Part shown: in pieces, positions 1 through 64,000 of the stretch
How positions within the stretch are numbered: the first letter of the stretch is position 1
Layout of the letters: the number at the start of each line of letters is the position of its first letter
Assembly: GCA_030549495.1 (NCBI GenBank)
Contig: JAUIRK010000960.1
Location: 401,501-465,500 of the forward strand
Length of the DNA stretch: 64,000 nt
Direction of reading: 5' to 3'
Source of the DNA: Nectonema munidae
Taxonomy: Eukaryota > Nematomorpha > Nectonematoida > Nectonematidae
Made by a program: the position numbers and the translations under genes
Notes under the pieces: model-generated
What the model was told of the DNA's origin: nothing
Seen by the model: the letters and a program-made list of their open reading frames with translations, nothing else
Databases searched by the model: none

Positions 1-130
1 GAGTAGACTTTCCATATTACTTTACTTGTTTTACGGTTGAGTTTTAGCTTTTAAAATAAACCTTAAAATGATAGTTTACCCCCTTCAATAAATATAAGAA
101 TGTGCGCTCCTGGTGTGTATGTATGTCCAG
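1..130. repeat. Dispersed repeat copy (partner at 5283-5405)
   Basis: The stretch from TAGACTTTCCATATTACTTT through ACTTGTTTTACG to GTGCGC and a TG-rich end recurs, diverged, at 5283-5405 in the last intron of twitchin. The end resembles the terminal GGATGTGCGCCCCTG of the non-autonomous hAT at 51786-54964, so both may be old ends of that family. Outer limits unclear because the window edge cuts it. Confidence 0.5.
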
Positions 131-318
131 GCCCGTCGATTAGGGATAGAAATGAACGAGCGTATTCAAAAAATTCACTGTTTCGACGATGAGGAATGTG
201 ATCCTGGATAAAGTCGAGGTAAATAAAAAATTCTTTTTTTCAAAAATTTTTAAGCTTCACATCGTATTAGCTGGAGCGCACAACATATCATGTCCTCACC
301 CGTATCCGTGCGGCTTAA

Positions 319-424
319 CCCGTTTACGCAAGAAAGAGAGATATTAAAAAACGAGACGATATATTAAAGTATTGAAAAAAGCAGAAAGATAAATTACTAT
401 GTTCCCAAAAATGGTCGAAACGGG
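319..424. mobile_element. TTAA-flanked MITE, piggyBac type
   Basis: A 106-base element starting CCCGTTTACG and ending CGAAACGGG, so short inverted ends, flanked on each side by TTAA (315-318, 425-428), the duplication typical of piggyBac-type insertion. The inner sequence (AAAAGCAGA, TATGTTCCCAAAAATGG) resembles the pair at 35701-35965. Confidence 0.65.
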
Positions 425-966
425 TTAAACTCGGTATTTTTGTAAATGTGTGTATGTACGCTTGCGCTAAACCTTATCACTGACTCTAACACTGGTGCTT
501 ATTCTGTGTAAATTGAGCAATAGATTTGAATAGTCAAAATCAGAGGCAGAATGAATAGTTGATATTGAAATACATAACTAAGCTCCATAGATGCTCTGTG
601 CATTGATTTTTTTTGTGACTTGCGTGCATTTAGCTATAACAATTTGTTAAAAAAAATTTTTTTAGCTGAGAATGCTGTTTATCTTAAATTTCCTAATCAT
701 CTTCGTCCTCATCGGAAAACAAATCGTAATTCTTTTGGATGACCTAGATTAAGTTCACCTGCTGTCTTTCGATATGACAATTCTAAACGTGCACTGAGAA
801 GCATCAGTTCAACTTTTTTCTTTTGGCAAAGCCATATTAAATCTCCAGGTGCAAAAATCAGTTAATCATTTGAATAAATGAAAAATAAATGGAATTTAAT
901 CGTTGTTTACGCTTCTCATTGGTCGCTGTTGACTTGCTTCGGATATCAAAACTTTTGCATCATAGG

Positions 967-1170
967 CAGGGTTGTGGAGTTGGAAAAATCTTTGGCTACT
1001 CCGACTTCGATTGATTCCATGTATCAATAATTTTCTGAGTCAGAGTCCACTAATTTATATTTATTTGACTCGATTCCACTTATTTGAAAATTTTGAGACT
1101 GCAACTTAATTTATCTAAATTTTTTAACAATAATGACTCCACCTATATATAATTTCGCGACTTTGGCTTT
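967..1170. mobile_element. hAT-type MITE fragment
   Basis: Begins CAGGGTTGTGGAGTTGG followed by alternating GACTCC/GAGTC words, a pattern known from widespread short hAT elements of arthropods. The matching right end is not found, so it is truncated or highly decayed; end placed by loss of the GACTCC words. Confidence 0.45.
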
Positions 1171-1769
1171 AAAAATTTATAATTATGCAATATAAACGTT
1201 TGTTTCAAATATTATAAATCTCCAAAAAGTTTAATGACGTACCATATGTGAATGTAAATTTTAGATATTTTCTTGAATTTTAGACATTTCGGCCATGTGT
1301 TGCAAGCAAAATGCTTTATCTATCTTAAAAATAATTTATTAAAATCTATTGCTTTGTATTTGTAGTTTTGTGTCTTTCTTGCATTGTCTTCAAAAAGATT
1401 TTTAATTTATTGCATATACCCTTTTAGACAAAGCAAAACGATTTATAAATTGAATCTATCCCAAATTTTTATCCAATTATAAATAATTAAAATTTTTTTC
1501 CTAAGAAGTTTCTGCTCATAAACCCAGTTTTGCTTCTTTACAAACTAATTTTAAAGAAAAATAAAAAAAGTCCATTCTTACCAGTGCCAAAAAGTTTCCA
1601 ACTACTTTCGTAAGGAAATGTTGTATTCATAAAAGGGGGAATCATCGCTACATACTTTTTTTAGTTTTTTAGTCTTATGAATCATACACATAAAATCAAA
1701 ATGTGCACAGTCTATTCAGTAATGGATACTGTTTGCTACCTATACTTATCTTATTTAAAAAAATTGTAG

Positions 1770-2335
1770 TATTGTGTTCTTTAGGGTGAATAGACAAATT
1801 CTGATGGAGATAACGTCGACAGACAGAATGCCGACGGTCATAATGTCGACAGACAGAATGATGACAAGCTGAGAGAAAAAAAAGAAACGAGAAGTGAGCG
1901 TGATAGCTGTAACAGAGCGGTGTAAGCTGCGGTGGTTTGGACATGTTTTAATGAAGAAACAAGACGATGTCGTGTGCCAAGCTATCGAGAAGAAGGTGAG
2001 TGTAAAAAGAAGTAGAGGGACGCAGCAAAAGATGGAAGGACGGACTGATGGAGCAACTGAAGCAGCTTGGACTGTCCGAAGAGGATGTGCACGACAGGAA
2101 AAATGGAGAGAGCGGATCTCAGCCACCGACCCCCAACTTGGGAACAAGGTGTAGTCAAAGAAGAAGACAGAATGCTGACGGTCATAATGACGACATCCGC
2201 TTGAGGACTACATAATGTCGACCCCAAGAACAATAATGATAATAATTTTTATGAGAGCTTCTTGCTTCCTTAACAGACAGAATAGAATGTGCTGTCGACC
2301 AAATTCTGGCGTATTTTTTTGAAGTGACCTGGTTA
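1770..2335. repeat. GTCGAC/AATGTCGAC-rich repeat enclosing a LINE tail
   Basis: Left part (about 1790-1865) and right part (about 2165-2320) both carry multiple copies of words such as AATGTCGACAGACAGAATG and CGGTCATAATG. They flank the LINE-like fragment at 1885-2160. Similar words occur at 11430-11590. Probably a short element into which, or beside which, the LINE piece was placed; limits are approximate. Confidence 0.45.
1885..2160 (+). mobile_element. LINE reverse-transcriptase C-terminal fragment
   Basis: Plus-strand frames give KLRWFGHVLMKK, a hallmark near the C-terminus of non-LTR retrotransposon polymerases. This is followed, after a frame change near 2030, by LKQLGLSEEDVHDRK and, in another frame, KWRERISATDPQ. 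Only this tail is present (about 90 residues), so it is a dead 5'-truncated relic. No poly(A) or target duplication was recognised. Confidence 0.65.
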
Positions 2336-2449
2336 GAGTGGAGCACAACGTGGACGCTACACGTATGAAATCCAGCCACGTTCAGTTCAAATGCTTTTAA
2401 CAGAAAAATAGAGATTAAGTGTGTATCTTTATAAAAGATTAACAAATTG

Positions 2450-2920
2450 AAAAAATTTTATTTCTATGTTTAAATTATATTTAACTGTTTTCCAATTAAG
2501 CCATTTTAGTTAGCGCAATTAACTAATTTTTATCTAATGATGACCGGAATGTCCCGATGGGATCATCAGAATGTCTTTAGCGGGCAAAACGTCTCTTTTT
2601 ATTGCTTTACCAGCTCAAAAAAGCTTCAATCAAGATAAAAAAGGAAAAAGAGTAATACAAATTTTAGATGATGCCATGAGTACACAGGCTAATTGTCTAT
2701 CTAAAGAGCATCAGTTTTGAAAATCAATAAACTTCCAATTGAAAACAAAACGATCGCCAACTGCAGCTTAAGAAGCAGGAATTGAAAAACACGTTAAATA
2801 GAACCATAAATCTAGTAGCCTGCTCTACAGTGAAAAAAGATTGACCTGAGTTGTTTTGAAAATCAAATCAAATTGATTTGATCTAGCCTAGTTGGTAGCA
2901 CTTTTCCCAATACAAAGGAA
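2450..2920. other. Downstream non-coding DNA
   Basis: AT-rich, no frame of note. Near 2540-2595 a short stretch with GGAATGTCCCGATGGG and GAATGTC words resembles the AATGTC-type repeats elsewhere in the window. Nothing else recognised. Confidence 0.4.
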
Positions 2921-2924
2921 AGAG

Positions 2925-3439
2925 GAGAGAGAAAAGAAAACTGTTTATTGCAACACAATTTTACATTAAGATGATCCTTATCTTAGTTAAATTATAAATG
3001 AATACCTATATCGCAAGAAAATGTAAACAGACATTCTCACTTATGAAATACAAAGAAACTACGCCGTGTTATGCACACATCGATATAAGAGTTGGTATAT
3101 AAATATACTAATATTGAAGAAACAGTCCAACATTAAAAGTAAATCTTCTGTAAACCACCACAGTTGATGCGATATGATCACTAATATTGAAATAAATAAA
3201 TATGTGACGTGATTTAAATGTATATTACAATTCAATGAAACGTTGACAGGAAAATGTTGCATTTATGATATATGTGTTTATCAAATGAAATATACAAATC
3301 TAAGTTGGAAATAAATGGCTGAGACACTAGAAAATTAGGAGGGGATGATGATCGGTGAGATGTGTGAAATCGTAAAATCATCGAAATTGGTACAATGATA
3401 ATCACATGAATTCAGATTTCATGTACTACTACTACTACT
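2925..3439 (-). other. Likely 3' UTR of the twitchin gene
   Basis: AT-rich sequence after the stop, with a short (TAC)n run on the plus strand at 3424-3438 and no coding signal. The end is set by the candidate polyadenylation signal at 2944-2949; the true cleavage site is a guess. Confidence 0.45.
2944..2949 (-). terminator. Candidate polyadenylation signal AATAAA
   Basis: On the minus strand GCAATAAACAG lies about 490 bases after the stop codon. AATAAA is common by chance in such AT-rich DNA, so this is only the most plausible site, not a proven one. Confidence 0.4.
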
Positions 3440-58744
<55,305 letters not shown>

Positions 58745-59240
58745 CTATTGAATGCGGCATTCACATGTCAGTAGGGTATGGGAAGAGATGTAGTTGGGGA
58801 ACAAATTAGGAAGTAAATAATTAGATCTTTATGCGACGATAGGCAAATTTTTGTATAATTTCTACGATAGCGATTGGGAAAACCGAATGAAAGGGAAAAC
58901 TTTAGCAGATTAAGTAATTATGCATTTAAAAGTATGTAAATTATTAGTTTATAAGGGAAAAGTGATGCGCTTTATAGACGTTTTAAAATTATATTTGAAA
59001 TAAAAGATATTCTAAAATTCTCACATATAGTTGTTTTGTTTTAGATATAACTCTTACATGTATGGTGTCAAGTGAAAATCTTCAAAAACACACTAGCACA
59101 CGCCTTTCTAGTCCCAAGCCTTTATTGTTTGTCCAGCGTTCAGTACCTTGTTTACTTAGCACTCCTCTCGCTTAATCCTCTCCATAGCACTTCAATTACA
59201 TTATCCATTGATTCGCATATTCCTGAAAGTGGATCCTCCG
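58745..59240. other. Intron sequence upstream of the plus-strand ORF
   Basis: About 500 bases of first-visible-intron DNA. From about 59085 it becomes GC-richer (CTTTCTAGTCCCAAGCC, CACTCCTCTCGCTTAATCC), like the frame that follows, so the inserted segment may begin there. No clear promoter. Confidence 0.4.
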
Positions 59241-60830
59241 ATGAATGCGTCTGAAAGCAACCTATCCCTTGAGACTGCCACACGTAAAATCTATGAAGAT
59301 ATCAAACGAGTTCTTCCATCATCCATCTCCCTTGTTGATCTAACCGACATGGCCAAAGCCACTCGTATGGGCAGGATATCCGATACTAAATGCCACTCTT
59401 TCCCCCGCAGAGATGATGTGATCGTTGCTATTCTGCCATATCCCTCGAAGGAGTATTCTGAAAATTGGCAACTGGATCCATACCCTCATCTATGCCTACC
59501 AGGCTCAGCTGCACTCTTGCTTTCCAACTGCGCTTCATCACCAGATCACACGAGTCTCTCAATTATAGGGCTAGCTATGCCCCAATTCTATCGGCTGTGT
59601 TGGTTAGCTGCTATTACAGACAACAAGCCTGACTACCCTGTTTACCCTGCTGCATTCAACCTAATGGCAACAATCATGGAGATAAACTCCAAAAAAGCAG
59701 TATGCATTCGTCCTCAAGTTGTTTGTTACTTAGTGACCGAACCGTATTATTATAGGTTTTTCATCGATACAACCATTAATTTAAATAGCCGGATTTTAAG
59801 CATAAATGCAGGCCTCTTTCCCCACGTACTTCCGTGGGTCGCTGAGAACTTCGAGATACGACTATACTTGATCACTGGAAATCCTGTTATAACAGTTTCA
59901 CAAGATGACCGCAATAAAATAGCAGGTGCGGCAGCATTCACCTGCTTGGGACCTGCATACTCGCAAGATGATTTGATTTCTGGAAAGCTGGCTTGCAGAT
60001 CAAAAGCTGCTCTTGTAGTTTACAAGATTCCCTCGCCAACTATTGAAGTTCTCAATGATCTCAAGGCTGCAGGCGCATGGGTGTTAGGGGAAATGTTCAA
60101 TGGGAATATCGAACTCCTGGGTAGAGCATTGTCATTGGACGCCACTCTGGTCTTTGATCCATATTGCAAAAGGACGAATTTAGCATCACTGTCACGGGTC
60201 AGTCAATTGTCGTCGATGACAGTACTTGGAAAAGCATATTTCGAACAAGCAAGGCTGGTATATGAAGCCTTCCAGACCATATCAATACGTTTTGGCTCCT
60301 TAGTTACCAAACCATTGCTGCCGCTCATCAAATCCATGCCACAAGTCTGGACTACGGACTTAGAGAGCCTCTCGGAAGCTGCTGACAAGATTAAAGACGC
60401 CCCTTATGTAGGATTACAGCCTGTAATACCTGGATGGCAGACAATTCGTTCATTCCCACGGACTTGCTACATTGGCTTGCTTTATTACCAGACACATCTC
60501 CAAGATGGAAAACAAATCCATAAAAGCTGCAAAGTGGAAAGAATAGCAAAACATATAACATGCTCATTTGAAAAGGACATTTGCCGGGAGCTCGCATTAC
60601 TTCTCCCAACCCCGACTCTAGAGACAGTGGCCACTTTATTTACTGATATACCAGCCGATATGGCTGAAGCCATGAAGCCCATGCAAGATGGTCAATTTAG
60701 AAAGCAGATGTTTTACTACTTGATGGCTAATAATCCCAAAAGCCCCTGGTTTGTAAAAGCTTTAGAAGTTGAAGCAACTAAAGAACAGGATCAACTGGTG
60801 AAAAATGATGTTAAGATAGATAGAAGATAG
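59241..60830 (+). CDS. Intact 529-codon ORF, probable endogenous RNA-virus nucleoprotein-like gene
   Basis: A single open frame from an ATG in CCGATGAATGC to TAG, 529 codons, inside a twitchin intron and on the opposite strand. The frame is open 11 codons further up, but only with a TTG there. It is clearly richer in G+C than its AT-rich surroundings and has no introns. The predicted protein is mostly helical and soluble, with no signal peptide or membrane segment. Length, an alanine/leucine-rich core and a late YVGLQPVIPGW...RSFP block ahead of an aromatic YYQTH stretch resemble nucleoproteins of negative-strand RNA viruses (mononega- or chuvirus-like). This is recognition by look, not by search. 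It looks whole. Alternatives: a host intronless gene or an unknown mobile-element protein. Age: recent, or kept by selection. Confidence 0.55.
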   Translation: MNASESNLSLETATRKIYEDIKRVLPSSISLVDLTDMAKATRMGRISDTKCHSFPRRDDVIVAILPYPSKEYSENWQLDPYPHLCLPGSAALLLSNCASSPDHTSLSIIGLAMPQFYRLCWLAAITDNKPDYPVYPAAFNLMATIMEINSKKAVCIRPQVVCYLVTEPYYYRFFIDTTINLNSRILSINAGLFPHVLPWVAENFEIRLYLITGNPVITVSQDDRNKIAGAAAFTCLGPAYSQDDLISGKLACRSKAALVVYKIPSPTIEVLNDLKAAGAWVLGEMFNGNIELLGRALSLDATLVFDPYCKRTNLASLSRVSQLSSMTVLGKAYFEQARLVYEAFQTISIRFGSLVTKPLLPLIKSMPQVWTTDLESLSEAADKIKDAPYVGLQPVIPGWQTIRSFPRTCYIGLLYYQTHLQDGKQIHKSCKVERIAKHITCSFEKDICRELALLLPTPTLETVATLFTDIPADMAEAMKPMQDGQFRKQMFYYLMANNPKSPWFVKALEVEATKEQDQLVKNDVKIDRR

Positions 60831-61195
60831 ACATCTATCTATCTTCATTTCACCCCCCCCCCCTTTTTTTTATAGTTTTTCTTGTTACTTTTTCGAAATT
60901 TGAATAACGATTTTTTTATTTAAAATAAAATTTTTATAGGAAGGAGAAAAATGAACATTTATTGGAAAGTACAAAAATGGGAAAAACCTTAGAGTAAAAG
61001 TTACGTAAGCATGTTCACAAATAAACTTGTAATAATAATATAAATATAATATATTATGAAAACGTTGAATAAATCTTTTATTTAACAAAATACTAGCAAT
61101 GCTAAATCAATTTATTTTCTTTACAACTTTTATTTATGAAGACTCAGCGCCATTTTATCTATAATATATTATGTTGTTTTATTTTTTCTAAAAGA
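60831..61195. other. Downstream flank of the ORF
   Basis: Directly after the stop a hairpin-like GATAGATAGAAGATAGACAT / CTATCTATCTTC, then runs of C and T near 60853-60872, then AT-rich DNA. No poly(A) tract marks a retrocopy end. Confidence 0.5.
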
Positions 61196-61198
61196 TTA

Positions 61199-61609
61199 CC
61201 GTATATGCTGGTGTATAAGAACGAAATTGTATAACATTTATAAAACATTTTTTGACTTGTATCGAATCCTTTTGCACAGAAAAAGTGAGCCCATGCATAA
61301 AAATTGAGTTTTACTTGTTCTTACTTCACACAAGTTAGGCCACGTGATTTGCAATATTTATGCAAATTAGGTCCGTTCGTACGCGCACGAAAGATCTACC
61401 TATCGTGCCCTAAAAATAATCTTTCCATATGTATTATTGTATAATCTTCAATTAGTATTAGTGTAGTTTCAACGGTTTGTATGTCTGTAATCCACGGGGT
61501 TTAACTTAGTATTTTGAAGTTTGCATCTTGTGTTCGTTGTATAAGTGAAGGACGATTTGTTAGGTTAAAATTTAGGTGCTCAAGTCGACTTATACACCGG
61601 CATATACAG
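61199..61609. mobile_element. TA-flanked MITE, Tc1/mariner type
   Basis: 411 bases with CCGTATATGCTGGTGTATAA at the left facing TTATACACCGGCATATACAG at the right, about 25 of 27 matched positions inverted, flanked by TA (61197-61198, 61610-61611). No transposase inside; interior contains TGTATAACATTTATAAAAC and CGTACGCGCACG. TA target and end shape suit Tc1/mariner-type MITEs. Confidence 0.72.
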
Positions 61610-61611
61610 TA

Positions 61612-62195
61612 TCTAAATTTGCAAATTTTTGTTATTTCTTTGCATCGAATTCTTAATTTACTAATATGACAAAAGATTAGTTAATAGCTATTCATGAGCA
61701 GTCAGTCATTCACCCAATTTGAACGATATGGACAACGAGCCGTGCCAATTTGAAGAAAAAGTTGATATATTTAGCGATTTTTATTAGTTGGCTCGCATGC
61801 CAAAGGGGAGACAAAAATACACCGAAAAACTTTGCCAGACTACTTATATATGTGAATGTTGACAATTTTACAAGTGAAAACATGCTTCAGTAGTCATAAA
61901 GCAAGTTTTAATTTGGCAAGATAAGTGAGAATGATGTTTTTAGCTAACAAATATTCATAGTGTCTACAAAATTTTCATTTAAAATTCCCTGTTCTAAAAT
62001 TAATTGGGTAAAAACGAAGAAACAATTCAAAATGTTATTTTTTTTGTTAAAGGGGCCGATTTCACTTATGTTCAGGATATTTAATCTAACCGCCTTTATT
62101 AATATACAACACAAAGTAAAAATACAGTTAGTTCATGAAATTTTAATAAACGACATGAAAACTTAAATAGAAGATAAAAAAAATTTTTGTAGTAC
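61612..62195. other. Intron DNA between MITE and transposase relic
   Basis: AT-rich; no gene. A plus-strand 68-codon frame at 61960-62166 is low in complexity and not convincing. Confidence 0.4.
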
Positions 62196-62199
62196 ATTT

Positions 62200-64000
62200 T
62201 TCAATTCAATAATAAAATTTCTTTTCCAGCATCTTCTTCGATTTTTCTTTTTTTTCCTTTCACTTCCTCAATTTCTTTCAAAGTTTTTTTAATAGAAACA
62301 TTCTTTTCTCTAGACTTTCTAAATTTTTTTCTTTTTGAAGATAATCTTCATATAAATCTCTGGCATTTTTGCAAAACAACATAAATTTATTGTCGATTTT
62401 AATAGAAAGCGGTCCTCCAGCTTCAATCACAGTATACCAAATGATTCTTCTCGCCTTTCAAATTACTGTCAATGCAATGCTTCCTCACTGAAAATCCCCT
62501 TTCTAAGTTTGCATTGTCATAAAACATGATCAATATTTTTGACAGAAAAGATTTTAAAGAAGCAGAAACATTAATTTCATTATAAATCGAGATGAAAAGA
62601 TCATCCAATCTATCGTGCTCCCAATTGAAATTTTGTAGTAATTCTTTTACTGAATGATCATTATATAAATCTAAGATAATCATTTTTAATTTCATCAAAA
62701 TTCAATCGCAGAAAATTGATTTAACAAATTCATACGAATTAAGCAAACATTCAGTCTACGAACATCTCCTGACAAACTAATTTTCGGTGATTGGCAACTA
62801 ACACCTAACGTAAGAGGATAGATATACGACAACGCTCTAAAATTTCTTTGATAAAAAGAAAACATTCTTTTTAAATGTCAAAACACATTGTTCTGATACT
62901 TTTTTAGAGGCGCATCTTTTATCCCATTAAGTGCAGCAAGATAACTTATGAGATATTCATCGTTAAATTACTCATACATTTTTGCCATTACTATTATACG
63001 AAAAAGCGAACTAATTAAAAAAAATTCTTCATGAAGCAATGGAAGAACAAGAGGAGCATTTCTTTGAAATTTGGTTAAAAAACTCTCACGAATTTTTGAA
63101 ACGCCCAGAAAAAAACAGTTTTGCTTCTATCTAAAAAATTTGTACGTTTTTAAATAGTTGAGATTCATTCATATTTTAATGAGATCATCAGCAGGTGGTG
63201 CAAAATCATTAAAACTTGAAAGTAAAATTTTAGAAGTGGATGTGGGAGAACTCTTACTAATGAAAGTTCTTATGTGGGGTAATATTCTAATAGCAGTAGA
63301 AACAGCTTTACTATTTTCTGTCCGGGGTGTTATAGAATATTTCAAGGGAAACTCTCTAGAAGCAGTTATTTTGGTGAAAATTATATCTCAAAAACTCTAG
63401 CAACTTCCATTGATTTTCTTATGACCTGATTTCAAGGCACCATGTATAACATGCAATGAGCAGCTTCTAATCCCAAGATCAAGAAGCTTGGGAGAATCAG
63501 TATCTACTTGTAACTCATCTTTAATTAATCTCAATAATTTCAAATTGACATTAGAACCATCCATGCTTTATCATTCTGTTTATTAAACAAACATCAGGGC
63601 CCAATGCATTTTTAAGGTGGAAAAACAGATCTGCTTTAGCTGAAAATAAAAATTCCGAGGTTAAATAACTCGTTATGACCCTGTGAGTGTCTGGATGTTC
63701 ATACTTCACATGGATATCGATTTGAATTTTCTGACTTACTTTAGGCTTCATCAAAAGATACTGCAAAATTTTTGGAATTTTAACTATCATTTTCATCAAG
63801 CTATTTTAGAATCTGAAAACATTGATTCAAATGATCGTTGGCATGTCTCTGCTGCTCTATTTGAAATATGTGCAGATGTGGAAGTTAGAACCCAAAGAAT
63901 TTCAGCTTTCAGAACTTCTTTCGATAAATTTAAGCTTGGTTTAACAGATTGGGAACTTGAGGCTCTATTAATTGATTCTAAAGACATATCTATTGCATTT
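62200..64000 (-). pseudogene. Decayed transposase (hAT-like, RNase-H fold), runs off the window
   Basis: Minus-strand pieces in order from the right edge: KAEILWVLTSTSAHISNRAA and RSFESMFSDSKIA (63796-63987); KVSQKIQIDIHVKYEHPDTH, SYLTSEFLFSAKADLFFHL (63551-63799); DGSNVNLKLLRLIKDEL, LGIRSCSLHVIHGALKSGHK (about 63410-63560); then LNGIKDAPLKKYQNNVF near 62890-62950 and SKILIMFYDNANLERGFSVR (62423-62698); a charged Lys/Glu-rich tail to about 62200. Order and motifs (DGxNVN, NAxxERGFS) match a group of arthropod transposase-like proteins often listed as uncharacterised. At least four stops or frame changes. The N-terminus lies beyond the edge. Confidence 0.65.

Overview
The window is animal nuclear DNA: very AT-rich, with GT-AG introns, one huge muscle gene on the minus strand and many transposon relics. 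The gene's content (arthropod twitchin/projectin), the short introns (55-80 bases) mixed with multi-kb ones, the tRNA-headed SINEs and the many hAT and TTAA-flanked elements suggest an arthropod, plausibly a copepod such as a sea louse. The species is inference.

Minus strand, 58744 down to 3440: 55 consecutive exons of one gene for a giant Ig/fibronectin-III protein kinase, the twitchin (nematode) / projectin (insect bent) family. Every splice phase I read joins the next exon, giving a continuous 3571-residue C-terminal part of the protein. Order, N to C: Fn Fn Ig | Fn Fn Ig | Fn Fn Ig | Fn Fn Fn Ig | Fn Ig-preceding Fn, Ig | Fn Fn Fn Ig Ig | Fn Fn Ig Ig | Fn - kinase - regulatory tail - Ig Ig - basic linker - Ig Ig Ig - stop. 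In total 17 Fn3, 14 Ig and one kinase with its catalytic residues present. The N-terminal part of the gene lies beyond 64000, since no further exon is seen between 58745 and the edge. Residue numbers below count from the first complete codon of the exon at 58744.

Introns and flanks carry the rest. 1-2920 is downstream DNA with a TTAA-flanked MITE, a hAT fragment and a LINE tail. 48908-56810 is a 7.9-kb intron filled by a decayed hAT transposon (49663-56069) whose coding region was split by a second, non-autonomous hAT (51786-54964, perfect 8-base target duplication). That second element itself contains a palindromic MITE, a SINE, a 42-base tandem repeat and a further MITE. A piggyBac relic sits at 47530-48180, and several TTAA-flanked MITEs occur, including two in opposite orientation sharing one TTAA at 35701-35965. 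An almost pure (CA)n tract of about 350 bases begins about 29 bases past a splice donor at 39350. A SINE lies inside a long inverted repeat near 9.4 kb.

58745 to 64000, in the first visible intron of the gene, holds an unbroken plus-strand frame (59241-60830, 529 codons) unlike its surroundings. I read it tentatively as an endogenised nucleoprotein-like gene of a negative-strand RNA virus. A TA-flanked MITE (61199-61609) and a decayed minus-strand transposase (about 62200 to the edge) follow.
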